Counted from the first letter of the stretch, positions 21,713-34,383 are shown. The stretch: 64,000 nucleotides of DNA from Neckera pumila (GCA_963969595.1 OZ018410.1:31934913-31998912), one strand, 5' to 3'. The notes: generated from the sequence alone by a model not told the origin. Program-made: numbers and translations.

Positions 21713-22063
21713 CTCGCTAGCTCAGACACACTCTCTCTTCACAGAAACGCTATCAGAAAGCTCGGCTATCAGAGACTGGAGGTAGTAAGTTGTGACTGCA
21801 GGAAGTCGTCAAGACCGTTTGCTCAAATCCCAGAATCAGTGGATACGCTTGGAATGGCTAACTTGTGCTTGCTGGTGGTGTTGAAGTGTGAGTAGGCTTG
21901 GGATGGGGGGGCTTTTGTAAGGCGGTTTGGGAGAGACGGGGTCTAGTGGAGGGAAGGCCAGGGGCGTTGCCAAGTGGCAGATTTTTGATATTATTGTGTT
22001 TTATTTCTCTGTGAGTGGCTGGAGGGAGGGAATGTCAGGGCTTCACGGGATCCATGTGGTGGT

Positions 22064-22084
22064 GACACGTAGCTGGACACGTGG
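22064..22084 (-). promoter_or_regulatory. pair of ABRE (abscisic acid response) elements upstream of the dehydrin
   Basis: On the minus strand the sequence holds CCACGTGTCC (22084-22075) and TACGTGTC (22071-22064), both matching YACGTGKC. They lie 352-372 bp upstream of the dehydrin ATG. Paired ABREs are the usual requirement for bZIP (AREB/ABF) activation of LEA genes. Confidence 0.65.
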
Positions 22085-23316
22085 AGGGGTATGGGGAATG
22101 CCAGCTGGGGAAGCTATGAGTTGGCGTGATAAGTTTGGGGGCGCAAGTGAAGTACTGGTCCAGTCACATTCGACCCTTTCTGGTGCCAGTGGGATTGGGA
22201 TGGGGTTCGGATCAATCAGAGCCTGTTTTACTGTTGCGGCAGGCTGAGGTGTCAGTGGTAATCAGTATCATAGTCAGTGCACTGATGAGTGACCAAGTGC
22301 CTGATAGACCAGTCGTTGGAAAAAAATCTGATGGAACTGAAGTAGGCTCATGTGGCGCTGTTTGCGGTGGCAGCCAGTGGTCCTGCAAAACTTCCATCTC
22401 ACTCCAAAAGACAACTTAGAGCAAGTTCCGTATCCCTGAAGGTTTATACCTTTTTTATCTGACAGTGACTTTTATTAGGAGAGGACCTCAAACGCAAATA
22501 AAGAAGTTCCTACCCGCATAAAAACAGTCATGCCTACGCAGTGTTTTCACATGACAAATCTACCACGTAGTTGTTGTGGAGTGAGTCACCGGACCTCGGG
22601 GTGAACATGCCATGAATGTTGCAACACTGACGGCATATACACGAAACTCTGCACTACCACTGAGAGCTAGGAGAAAATCTATGTGAAGAGCATCCTTAAT
22701 CAGCATGCAGACTAATAAATTGTATCCACTCAATTAGATTCCTCGTGAAGGTGAAACTGTACATATATTGTCCGCATTGTCACTGGCATATAAGGTATAC
22801 CTGCCTATGGCAGGTAGAATGGATGGTTTGGTCTGTTGCCATTAGGAAAAAGAATCAATTTTTTTTCCATACAAAGACAAATGTGAGACATGATGGAAGC
22901 AGTTGATATTTAATTTTTTGGACAAAGTATGAATTAGTTATGAATTTCCAAAGTGTTCTGCTCAATTGCTCTAAGAGAGTCTGTAGACTATCCCAAATCA
23001 GCAAAAAGTGTTTCCATAATGGTCATCTTACCACCTAAAGCAATCACCAAATTTTCTACATGGCCATGACACAATGGAATAAAAAAAATAACTTTCTATG
23101 ACAAGTTTACACTAAAAGGGTGTAAGTGTCCTATGACAGTCACTAATAACTACATGGCCATCTCCCAAGGCATTGATTTTGGCCACTAACCAACCTAATG
23201 AAGTCATAATCTCATTTAGTGACAAAAATCTGAAATTGGTTGATGTAAGATTGTAATGGGTGCTTTTGTAGATGTCTGTATTAGGTGGTCTGTCTGCCAT
23301 AGGCAGGTTTACCTTA

Positions 23317-23908
23317 GAGCATCACCACCCGGCTTGCAAAATGCAAGCCAGGTTGCAAGCCTGGTAGTCCATTTTGCAAGCCGGGGAAGAAGGGTCGCCC
23401 CACCCATGGCCTCTTAAGAGGCCATCGCCATTCAATGAGCTACGTCCACATTCACGGATCATATCCTTGCTTTTTGGGAAAGTGGAGAAGTGTTTGTCTC
23501 ATGCGGTTTGCAAGCCGGTTTGCAAGCCACCCTTTGGCTTGCAAAAGAGCCCGGTTTTGCAAGCCACCGGCGGCTTTTGGCTTGGCCTCTTAACCCTTGA
23601 ATGCCGCCGAGGACGTTCTGCGTCTTTTGAATGACAAAGAATCTTTTCCTACAAGACAGAAGTGCAACTTTTCATCCTCGGTATTAGGAGTAAGAAGGAA
23701 AGATCTTCAACAGTTCTTTGACTTCCAATGAATGTATTAGGCTTTTTCAAAGTAGATGATGTCACACGGAATCACAATACATGGTTTCCATGGCTACCGG
23801 TCCGTCCTTCAAGGGTTAACAAGTTCATCCATTATGCAAGACGGGTGGGGCAATTTTGCAAGCCTCTCTTAACAAGTCATCCAATATGCAAGATGGGTGG
23901 GGATGCTC
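23317..23908. mobile_element. PIF/Harbinger-like element with TTA duplication
   Basis: It starts GAGCATCACCACCC and ends, complemented, GAGCATCCCCACCC. TTA precedes (23314-23316) and follows it (23909-23911), the 3-bp duplication typical of PIF/Harbinger elements. GCAAGCC motifs recur in both arms. It sits within the right terminus of the element at 22791 and itself contains a 230-bp TTAA element. Confidence 0.7.
23590..23819. mobile_element. TTAA-ended element, 230 bp, nested
   Basis: The left end is TTAACCCTTGAATGCCG and the complemented right end is TTAACCCTTGAAGGACG. The shared TTAACCCTTGAA resembles the other TTAA-CCC elements of the window but is a different family. Confidence 0.6.
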
Positions 23909-23933
23909 TTATACCTGGCACATGGCTCCATAT

Positions 23934-25950
23934 CTACAGAAACCAGTTTCTTCGGGCCAGGATCTCGGTCTTGTATAGCCCAACTTTGAGTTGCGGATGA
24001 TCCCCCGGATGCTCCGTTTCGTCTGAGGATGCAGATACACAAGAGCTTGAAGGCACTTCTAAGGAAGAGTTACCCATCGTCTGCTTAGGCCGTATAATGC
24101 TCGGCACAAATGCACCTTGTCTGTTGCGAAATTGAACTTCATGGCCTGGCGACTGCGTTCCTCCATACCGCAGATTGCGGAAAGTACTCACTGGATCGAA
24201 GGAGATTCCACCATTGTAAATATCAGAACCCTCTTGATTAATGCAGCGGGATTTTTCAGGTGTGGATAGAAGCATTCTCGTTTGGTCGAGAGTGCATCGC
24301 GAAAGTGAGGAGTTACCAAAATCTCTTCCTCAAGGCGTGGGCGCTGTAGAAGTCCCGTCAGCGCTGGAGAAATACGACACCGCGAGAGGTCTCCAGTCCG
24401 AGAATCGAAGTATTAGAGTAGATGAATTCAAAATTGCTCTCATGAGGATAAGTGTAGCAGAAATCCTTGTCCACAGGTACAGTGCTACTCCGTGTAGATC
24501 TCGAGGTATGTGAAATCTCATTTCTTCCTGTACATCTGGTAGGTAACCAAGAAAGGATCGAGATCTTTGAGGATAAGAAACCTCTAATTTCTTGTGACCA
24601 TCTTTTGCAGTGACACTGCACGACTGACTCCATTGATACCTAAGAGTCCTTAAGAAGATAGTCCTTATCATTGTCATCGAAAGAGGAAAAGCCTCCAGTA
24701 GTTGGTAGGTGGCCGGCATTCGTTGCTGAACCCCCGGCTGAACCGAGGGTTGTCCAGAGAATGCAGATTAGATTGCGCCACGGAGCGTGAAACTCGCAAC
24801 GGCTGGTATGCCACATGAGGTGATGGGGACCAGTATTCCGTTGTAGAGCACCTTTCTCTTTGGTCCTTGAGGCAATTCATTCTTCTACAGGTTCGAAGAC
24901 CTTCGACTGATTAAAATTCATCGGAGCTCAAGAAATCATCGCTAACTAAAACTGCAACAACAATGGCAACAACAAATCATCATCAGCAACCTTGCAACAT
25001 CACACCTGACGTGATTGTCACCCAAGGCCATGAACCGATGGTATGCATTCTTTGAATGCTTCTTTATGTCCACAGTCGAATGGAATCAATTGGAACTGGT
25101 TAAATCAAAACATATTTCTAATGCACATGCATGAACAGAGTAACTCCTCTCTCACTCATCAATTTGAGCTCGTTACCTACATTAAACGGGAATCAAATCA
25201 GCACGAGCATCATGTAGAAAACAATTTCAAACATTATTCCTGTGTATCACTGCACATCGCTCTCCATCCAAACGATATCAAAGAAAATGATAGTCACTAC
25301 TTCATTGCAGAACGCTGAATCTCAAATTGCAAAATCAACTAACAAATTCTGAATCAAATTAAAAGACTCTATCTCTCCTTCACCGTTGCGATTCTTCATG
25401 TGGAAATCTCAATAAGACATTAAATTTAATGCAATCGAAATTCAAATATTCCAGGCTAGACGCGCATAGAAAATTCTGCCGTCCGACCGCAATGGCAAAG
25501 TCCAACGTAATTCCACCTTCCATCACAAAACCAAAACTCAATGCAAAAACACTTACCGGTCGTTCCTTCAAAATCGTCTCCAATTGCAACTTCAATTGCA
25601 ACCCAGATCAAAATCCACAAAGCACCAAATCCTTTATCAAAAACACAAAGCACCAGATTCTTTCGTGAAAACATACTATGGCGAGCTTTCCCTGAAAACG
25701 AATCCACGATACTAGTTCAATTGAACGAAGAGCTTGCATCATCTGCACAGCCTGCTTCGACAAACAATATACAGCACTTTCCATGGACGATGATGCGTGC
25801 CCGATCGAAGCCTCTGAGCCATGAGAGCCGTCCGATTGGGTGGGGTAGGATCCACGGACGAACCGAGGACGAACAAACAGAGGACAACAAGGCGGGGGTG
25901 CTCTTTCAAAATGGCCCAAAACTGCCAACAACTTGAGCAATTTTTTTTGC
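23934..25950 (-). pseudogene. decayed gene with a 5' UTR-like intron, family not recognised
   Basis: The minus strand has coding-like blocks in changing frames: MNFNQSKVFEPVEE near 24920, LPQGPKRKVLYNGILVPITS near 24870, PVDKDFCYTYPHESNFEF near 24470 and SDIYNGGISFDPVSTFRNL near 24220-24160. Stops and frame changes separate them, and few have splice signals between them. Upstream, a good donor (CGACCG before GTAAGTG, near 25,560) and an acceptor near 24,950 outline what was probably a leader intron. I cannot name the family. A functional gene with many small exons is the alternative, but single-frame stops inside blocks argue for decay. Confidence 0.4.
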
Positions 25951-25989
25951 TCATTTTTTCTTGAGATCGGATAGAATGTAATCATAGGA

Positions 25990-27139
25990 TCTTGAAGTTA
26001 ACATTGAAATTGAGTACCTCAAATAGATTCAGATTATTTGATCGCACAATTTAGGAGATATTTAATTTTGAAGTCTTTCTTGGTCAATGGATTTACAAGG
26101 CAGCACACTTTGAAGGAGCATGTCTATGTGAAAATATTTTGAAAATGATGCCTTCTTTGTGCTCAATGAAAGACAAGAGAGTTGAAAATGTACATGTAAA
26201 ATTTCATAACATTCCAAGAATTTTATAATTTATAATCAAGCTTGCAATGCACAATGGTCACTGAAATTTGAGTAGTATTTGCAAGAGAAAAAAGAATTGA
26301 CGCTTGTCTTCTCCTTGAATTCCTTGGATCTGACCTTTACGAGGTGGCAAGAAGCGCATTGGTTGGTTGACTTTTTAGTCTCTGCCCAAACCGAACACAA
26401 AAAACGAGCTGTAAACTATACTACACCACTTAACTTTGAAAAATTCCACAAGGCGGAGTTTAATTTGAAATTTGATGAAACTACCGCCATTGGATTTTTA
26501 TTGCAATCTATTTTCTAGAAGCAAATTTTGTTATTCAAAAAACTCAAAATATGAGAACGGACAGCTCCAAAAACAGGGATAGTGACTAGAAAATGGTTGC
26601 TTAGGTCATTATGGGTTAACCTTTCACCCTGAAGCGTTCACATTAGAGTTATCCCGTCAAATCTCATCAATTCCTCTCATTTTAAAAAATGTTATATTTT
26701 TATGATATTTTTCTTATATAATTTATTGTTAAACCAATTTACGTTGATTTTTCATTATTAAGATTATAAAAAAACAAATTCTATAAGGTTTTTCAAAGTT
26801 CCTTTTCTGTTAAAATCATAGTAATTACAAAAATGGTTTAAATAGTATGAAATTTATAAAAATAATTGTAAATAAATTGATGAACAACAAGGTGTAAGTG
26901 GTATACTTTTAGGCCTTACATAAAAAGAAATTCAATAGAAAATGTTATCTGCAATGTATATTGGAATTATAGGATTTTGAGCTTTGGAGTGTTGTAAAAA
27001 TGCAAATTCAACAATTTTGAAGAATGGTAAACTAGACTAGAAAGTAGAAGATAGTCCCCACACTTCTTTAGTTCAAACCATTTTCATTTGAAATTAGAAA
27101 CTAGGTGAAAATCTACATTTGACTAGAAAACAACCAAAT
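25990..27139. other. AT-rich spacer
   Basis: No gene seen. An unpaired TTAA-CCC-type end (complement TTAACCCATAATGACC) occurs near 26,614. Confidence 0.35.
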
Positions 27140-27142
27140 ATG

Positions 27143-27283
27143 CACTACAAAAGAATGGGGTGTTTTAAGTGAGTTTTTAAGTATAGTCCTAGACATAAAG
27201 TTTTAAGTAATGACCATTACTTAAAATCTTATGCTAGGACTATACTTAAAAATTCACTTAAAACACCCCATTCTCTTGTAGTG
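27143..27283. mobile_element. CACTA-derived MITE, 141 bp, near-perfect hairpin
   Basis: It begins CACTACAAAAGAATGGGG and ends, complemented, CACTACAAGAGAATGGGG. The arms of about 69 bases pair almost throughout, leaving almost no loop. ATG flanks both sides (27140-27142 and 27284-27286), a 3-bp target duplication. The intact duplication and close pairing suggest a recent insertion. Confidence 0.9.
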
Positions 27284-27286
27284 ATG

Positions 27287-29077
27287 GCACCATGGGGCTC
27301 CTTGCATGCTTAGGGATTAATGCATCTGCATCTTATACGTACTTGCATCCACATAATGGACAATGAATAGATTGCAAGCCTTCTCATGACTATGTCCAGT
27401 ACAATATTTTATGCATCCAAAAAAGTTCTTGGTTCTTATGCTAGTTGACTACTATTTCTACGTTATGGATCTCCAGCATAAGACATTGTGAATTTTTGTA
27501 AAATAACAAAACTGCTTTAATTTTAGTTCAAAAAATGAAATCTTAAAAATGATTTTTGAAAATAATTAGAATAAATAATGGAAACTATACTACCTCATAG
27601 TGCATATTATTACAAATTCATTACAAAAAACATTAAATTTTTTTTTATTACTTTGGATATTTAATTGAATTTTTCAAAAGAAAACCTTGAAAAATTAGTT
27701 CAAAATAATATTAACCAAAAACATGATAAACCCAACCGTAATCTTTACATTGACATTTACAATTTTGTTTTGTATATCAATTCCATTTTTGTTATTCATC
27801 CAACGTTATATACCACATATACATAATAGATCATGATGCTTTTGAGGATAAAATTTGTCCCAATTTACTTGATGCAAATCATTTATTCAATTTGAAGTTG
27901 TTTTACAAATTCTTACAAAGCAAAATCACAATACTTGTGCACAAGAAGTGCTAAAGTTTTGTCTGTGAAGCTTGTCTTTGCTCATATGCCTACTCTACAT
28001 CATGAACAAGTTCATGAATTGATCTAGGAATTTGCTCATGCTGAAGAGATCAAGTATCCAAACCTCTCTAGTGTCACATTCTACAAGATGCCCCATGTCA
28101 CATACTACTCGCCACACATACAATATGCAATATGATATTGCTTGGACACAAAAATATTCCAAAATAGAAACTTATTGTATTAAGAAATTTGATAAAATCA
28201 TTCTAATTTGTTTATATTTGAAATTGGTCTCAAACGGTTAAATAAGCAATGCAACAAAAAAAATTATCCATGATTAGTTCATTACATTAGATTATGCCTT
28301 CATTATCCCCATTATTCCTCCACCATGTTTTATGATTACACTTTGCAAAGTGTTCATAATGCAACCATTTGGGGGACACTTGCAAAAATTTAGAAAGTAT
28401 GTGAGACCAAAATTAGAAGATTTTTTATTCATTAGAGAACAACTTTAGAATTTTTAAAATCTAGTATGTTATATTTGAAATGTGCAAAATCCATTTATAA
28501 GTAGGTAAGGGCTTATTATATTACCTCAATTTAGAAAAAAATAATATATAAATAAGGGGTCAATATGAGTTGAAGAAAAAATTAATTCAAAATTTGAACT
28601 TCAAGGTGTTTTTTTGAATTTATTACATTAAATTTTTCATATTAAACTCATTTTCCCTACACTATGTTTTTGCACTACATTGATTTTAACTTTATGAAAA
28701 CTACAAAAATACTCATTATTAGATGAATTTTAGAATGATTGACCAAAAATATAGAGTATACAACATTGAATCATGTTTTGCATAATGTGCAAGATTTGAA
28801 CTTATTAAACTATCTTTTGATTAGTACTATGGTTTCTATTTGTTATAAAAAACAATCAAACAAAAAAATATCTTTTGATTGCTTACAAAGAGATTTCAAG
28901 ACACCCTTATTCAAGTCATAATTTTTTTTATATAAACAACTTCATCACTATCAAATCACAATAACTGCAATCAAACATAATGAATTACAAGATGAGAGTA
29001 TTGAAACTATAATGTTTGTAAAATTTCAAAGTTTTTTAGTGATAAATCATTTGAAAAATATTTAGACATTTTACTTT
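27287..29077. other. AT-rich gene desert
   Basis: No coding signal or structured element recognised. Confidence 0.4.
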
Positions 29078-30849
29078 AAAGTAAATACCATATGTGATAT
29101 TAATGTCACTAATTTCAAAAAATATAGATTAGTGACATTAGTCACACTTGATATAAAAAACAAGACATGTAGGACCTCAAGAATCACTTAACAAAATCAT
29201 TTATTGATATTTTAAGAATGTTGAATTTATTATAAAGATTATTGTTTTTGAATTTATAATTTTCATCTCTAAAACATTTGAAAATATATGTTAATTTATA
29301 TTATTTGAAATAGAATGGATATACTTCCAATTGCTCTGGAGGCACTGTTGGTCAACAATACAAAGTCTACTATTCCTTTGTAACTCCTTTGGCAAGTCCT
29401 GGTAGACAACAAATGAGTCCACTGTCAGATATAGCATCAATATTAGCATAATAAAACATTGCTTTAGAATGATAAGAATCATATCGATAATTGATTATGA
29501 GCAAGCCATAGTTCTTCCAATGTGACACAATGCTTCAATGATGCTCTCAGTACTTGAATTCGACAATGAGAAATCAAAACCTGCATACACAAAGTACAAC
29601 TATCTGAAAATCAGCTAATTAATGAACATATGCTTGATTTATGTCAATCACTACTAACTGAAGATAAAAGAAACAGAGTGGAAGGATGTAATAGAATCAA
29701 AATCACCTTTGTTAGTTCTAATTGTTTGTTCAATGACATCCCCAGCTCATGGATTAGGTTATGTGAAAACACTGTCAAATCATGTGGTTATATGACAACA
29801 TTCTCAAATCCTATTTTCCAAAAGAAGTCCGAAAGCATCTGTAACGAGTACCGCACTTGATAAGGAGGAATGCCCTTTACAACTAAAATCGCACCAATAT
29901 ACCTCTAGAGATTTTTTCACAAGAAACGCCTTTAATAATAAAGATGTTTTCAATATGTAGTTCAGACACTACAAAAGTGGGACACATCTTATTATACCTG
30001 GACAATCTGTCGCCCAGATAAAAACATATTCTGATCCTGCATCTTCAAGAACGCCGACATGCTCTTGAAGGAATTCTTTGCTTCAACAATTGGTAGCTCG
30101 ACAGGGATAGGTAAGTCTCTTCTCCAGATGCAACCTGCCTTTGCGTACACGCTTCTAAAAGATTCTTCTCATAATTCACAAGTGTTCCTAAAGTTCAAAG
30201 TAAAGGAAGACAATAAAAAAATAAACAAGATTGCATATTTCACTTGCTCTCCCTAAAATTGCATAATGAAGTATGAAACCCACAAGATGTTTTATCGATG
30301 CCCATGTATTGAATCTATCAATTTAGGGGAACCCAAACCTTCACATATATCCATGACACGTACATACTTCTGCTGCTCGACCTAAAGACAAGAATTTGAA
30401 TCAGCCAAAACTAAGATTGGCAAGGTTGCTAATATTCTTAGCTACCACTTATATCAATCTCTACAGACTCAATGCAAGACATGAAAATGTGAGTTCACTC
30501 AACTTTCTATTTGAAAGCTTAGGCCAAGGTATGCTGTAGATAACAAAAGAAAGCGATTGCTCGACCTTGCCCAATCTTTGTCTATTCATGCCTAGCTTGA
30601 GCTCCTGCATCCTCCTCCTGCACAAATCTTCCCCTGCACAACTCGAGCTCGCAGTGTACCAAAATCCTAACTCACGTTGCTCCTATCGTTCCTCGTTCCC
30701 CGTACAGCGCCAATGTTCCTGTCAGAGGAGCGTAAGCGTCTCTTGACGGGGCCCATAATAAAAATAAAATCTAGTATGACTAATGTCACTAACCTCTATT
30801 TTAAATTTTTTGGGGTTAGTGACACGAGTGACATATGATGTTTACTTTC
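29078..30849. mobile_element. inverted-repeat-bounded segment carrying gene fragments
   Basis: A left block (29078-29160) and the complement of a right block (30762-30849) share AAAGTAAA, CATATGT, TGTCACTAA, ATTAGTGACATTAGTCA and an A/T-rich tail, in the same order. Each block is itself palindromic around GTGACATTAGTCA. Between them lie exon-like fragments on the minus strand. It could be one element that captured host sequence, or two copies of a small palindromic repeat that landed on either side of a gene; two more palindromic units at 30,860-30,990 leave the second option open. Confidence 0.4.
29300..30660 (-). pseudogene. exon-like fragments including a leucine-rich-repeat-like piece
   Basis: On the minus strand a block near 30,383-30,340 reads VEQQKYVRVMDICEG between an AG acceptor and a GT donor. 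A block at 30,112-30,000 reads ELPIVEAKNSFKSMSAFLKM and continues to GRQIVQ before GT. One near 29,875-29,760 reads VKGIPPYQVRYSLQMLSDFF. One near 29,570-29,500 reads VLRASLKHCVTLEELWLAHN, an LRR-like pattern. An upstream ATG at about 30,610 opens MQELKLGMNRQRLGK. Phases do not join cleanly across all blocks, and stops follow several of them, so I treat it as a broken gene or captured fragment. Confidence 0.35.
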
Positions 30850-32247
30850 AATATTATAAATGATTAACTTCACTAACTCCAAAAGAGAGGTTAGTGACAT
30901 TAGTCACACTAGATTTTACTTTCAAAACTAGTGTGAATAATGTCTGTAATCTCTATTTTTGAGGTTAGTGACATTATTCAGAATTGATATTGGGAATAAA
31001 AAATTGCATTGACCTCTAAATGATCGAACCTTTATCTATCACAACTTTTTATTTGATAACAAATAAGATATTGGCAATCTATAGATGAAGTTTGTTGTGA
31101 TGGGTTGAAATGTAACATTCTAAACGTAGTGATATTTTGAGAATTTTTGGTTGCTTAATTGAATGACCTAATTTTTTCAAGAGCACTTTTAAATTGAGGT
31201 CTTAAAAACACTAAGTGCTCAACATTAGAGGGGATATGGGGGTCTTTGAGAGTTGCAAGTTCCTCTACGTTTGTAGACTGTAAGAGCGCAACTGCAATAG
31301 CTAGCTGATATGGCACAACAACTCCCACATCATTTTAAAAAAAAAAAATCATTTTTGCTTAAAATGATATTTTAGTAAAAAACAATTTAAAAATTAAAAA
31401 AAATAAAATAAAATCTGATATGCCCATACCGTTGTTCATTGAATCTGGTCAGATTAGAAAATGGGCCTAAAACAACCTTGCAAAATACTTTCCTTTTTCT
31501 CATCCATGGTGATCTTTTTGCAACGTAAAATCTTTATTGTAGATTTTATAAGAAGTTAGCTTCATGCATGTGTGATCCGATTAGAATGATCCGATCACGG
31601 GATGATTTTTGTAATTTTTATGTCATTTTCTATTGCAATGGTTCACCAAAAAATTTGAAGATTTTAGTCTAAATCATGTGCACTTGAAGAAACACGCATT
31701 GCAACTTTTTAATTCATTGCATTTTGGACAATATTTATGTTTTTTTTGGAATACTTTGAAATGAGAATTAAAAAAGAAATGGGCTAATGTATATACTTTA
31801 AGATGAAGGTAACCACTAAAAAAAAGTCTAGAAGAATTCTCTAAGTAGGAGAACTAGAAAAGTGCCAAATCTCACATTTTGATGTTTTCATTAGTTAGAG
31901 GTAGGTAATAAATAAATAAATAAATAAAAAATTCATTTGTAAAAACTCTATGGAAATGGTCATTTACCAAAAGAATCACCAATGCAATATTTTATATGTT
32001 TAAAAATACAAGTAGAAAGAAGCTCACTTTGTGGATTTCCATACCACATAAAATTCAATATTTTTAGAATTGCCTTAGACAATAGCTACAAGTGTACTAG
32101 AAGACCAATCTTTCCAAATTTTAGCTAGAAATTAGTTTTTACGGGTACTAAATAGTACTATCCCCCCTTCCAAATTAGCAAATGTCATAAAATTTTAAGT
32201 CATCTGGAGCCAGAATGCCAAACAAAAGTTAGAACGTAGTGTGACGC
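30850..32247. other. AT-rich spacer with palindromic GTGACATTAGTCA repeats
   Basis: Two more palindromic copies of the GTTAGTGACATTAGTC motif lie at 30,860-30,990. The rest is low-complexity AT-rich DNA without a gene. Confidence 0.45.
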
Positions 32248-32494
32248 CATTAGATGACATTGGAGGCCATTTCAAGCCCATTCCCAAATCCGGCCCAATT
32301 CTACAAACAACCAGTACAGTGTGTCAAATTTTTTTTCTTCTCAAATATCATTTTAAACAAATATATATATTTTTCCCCAAAAAATGACGTAGCACAATCT
32401 TGGCCACATCATCTAGCAATTGTCTTGTGTTCTTGCAGTCTGGAAATGCAGGATAATTTGCAAGTCACTTAGAGGCCTCAAATGTCATCTAATA
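32248..32494. mobile_element. non-autonomous element, relative of 53066-53355
   Basis: The ends ATTAGATGACATTGGAGGCC and, complemented, ATTAGATGACATTTGAGGCC form a 20-bp terminal repeat with one mismatch. Internal sequence (CAAACAACCAGTA, AAATGACGTAGCAC, TGCAGGATAATT) parallels the copy at 53066-53355. Confidence 0.6.
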
Positions 32495-32499
32495 CAAAA

Positions 32500-34119
32500 T
32501 AGGGTAGATGTTTTTTGCAATCACCCTAGCTTTAAGACTTTCAAACAATCATTTTGCATCTATAGAGATGTATGGACAATGCACAATAGAAAGCAAAGAG
32601 TGTCAAAGCCTATATTGTTAGAATGGATTTCTAGCACATCGTAAATTTTCTTGAAAAATTCCTTATAACTTTACTAGATTGTGTAGAAATCAAATAGCCT
32701 TCTTTCAACGTTAATAGATATGTCTTCCTAGTTTCTTAGAGGACTCCTATAATATTGTGTATCATTACTTGAAACCTCTAAGTGATTCTTCTAAATTAGA
32801 TATGCGGCTTATCCAAGCCTCCTTGTAACCTCTAGGATATTTTTTGTACCTCTTAGAGCTTTCAATTTTCTTGAAAGAAACTTCAAGATATAGTGATAGT
32901 ATATATTGAAGGCAAGATGAAATAAACCTCAATTTTGCCAACACAAGTCTTGGAGCATTGTTGTTAAACTTTGTATTACATCATCAAGAAACACCTTTGA
33001 GTTCTTTGTATTACATACTTTTGTCCTCTTAGATAGTTGTGATGTTTATTGGGAAGGTTAATAAGTATTGCCAATATTTATAGATTTGGTCTTCCAAGGT
33101 AGTTGTACAGTTTATTGATTGATAGATATTGCACACTCATGATTTTGGTCTTCTAGGGTAGACTTGTAGGATTTAATGGAAAGATTGATAAATATTGTAT
33201 ATTCATAGTCTTTAGCTTGTAAGGTAGTCATGGTGTTTAGGGATTGCTAGGTATTGCATGATTTTGCTCTTAATATATGACATTAGGTTATTATGTTGTT
33301 GATATGCATTATAAAGACCACATACTCCAAGTAACATTAAAATGAGTTTAGGATAGTAGAAATACTTTCACTAAATCCAAGTGCTATAGATAACAAGTAT
33401 AATCTATTAAAACTTTTGATAGACCTACAGTGATTGCCAAGTGTAATTGGCTACCATATAAATTGCTCTCATAAATTGAGAAACTAAAATTATGGAATGA
33501 AATTTGGACATGTAATTGCACTAAAGGTATTCTCCCCTCATGTGCAATTTTACTTAGAATGGAATATACTTAGATTTATTATTATTTAAATGAATTTCTA
33601 TGTAAGATTAAACTTATTGTGAAAAGTCAGAATGTCTCATTTCTTTTTATAGAAGAATGTACATCTTGTCTAGAATGACATGCTACAAATTTCATGAATT
33701 TTGGAGATATAAGGTTCAAGAAATTTTACTATAACAAACAAAACAAACAAACAAATTGCCAAGCTTAAAGTATAGACTAGTGTGCCTTGTATTGTTGCCA
33801 CATCCAATACAGAAGTAAAAGTTATTTTTCTAATTTTTTAATTCATAAAAACTTTAAAATTCAATATCTTTTCTTCCATGAGTCGGAATGTCAAAGCTCT
33901 AGAAATGAGCCTCAAATACACTAGAGCTTGGAGAAAAAATTACATTAGAAATTTATTTAAAAAAAATGTAGAGTATATCTTGAGAAGCCATAAATTGATT
34001 GGGGTTATACAAGTTATGCCTTTAATCCAATATTCTTTTGATGACCAACTTTAAAGATTTGGCTTGCAAAAAAAAGGTTGAAAGACTTCAAATCCCTTTC
34101 ATAGTTTTACCACCCTCAT
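32500..34119. other. AT-rich gene desert
   Basis: No gene or defined element recognised. Confidence 0.4.
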
Positions 34120-34383
34120 CATTACAAAAAATTTGAGGCCTCAACAAGGGTGCTAAGCTTGGCTGCCCCGTAGTGATATTATGGAAAAATAAAATAAAAT
34201 AAAATTTGAAAATTTGAAATGTGACGTGGTCGCATTTCAACCACATCAATGTTGTCAGTGCCACGTCAACGCCATGCCATATTGAATTTTTATTTTTATT
34301 TTTATTTTTTTTGTAACTGCACCCCGCGGGTGCCGAAAATCACGCACTCGCAGTCTTGTTGAGGCCTAAATTTTTTTGTAATG
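34120..34383. mobile_element. CACTA-like MITE, 264 bp
   Basis: The ends are CATTACAAAAAATTTGAGGC and, complemented, CATTACAAAAAAATTTAGGC, both continuing into CTCAACAAG. The flanking triplets CAT and GAT differ by one base. The GC-rich right part (CCCCGCGGGTGCC) contrasts with its surroundings. Confidence 0.65.

Larger units (their letters stand above)
22791..23911. mobile_element. outer element with TA target site, interrupted by a Harbinger-like element
   Basis: The left end is TAAGGTATACCTGCCTATGG (22791). The complemented right end is TAAGGTAAACCTGCCTATGG, ending at 23316 or at the duplicated TTA 23909-23911. TA flanks both outer ends (22789-22790 and 23912-23913), which suits a Tc1/mariner or Stowaway-type insertion. 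The element's own length without inserts is about 530 bp. No coding capacity. Confidence 0.55.

Noticed and set aside
20403..21895. Plus-strand open frames opposite the dehydrin exons
   Set aside because: They cross the dehydrin exons and introns without splice logic and are shadows of its GC-rich coding sequence.
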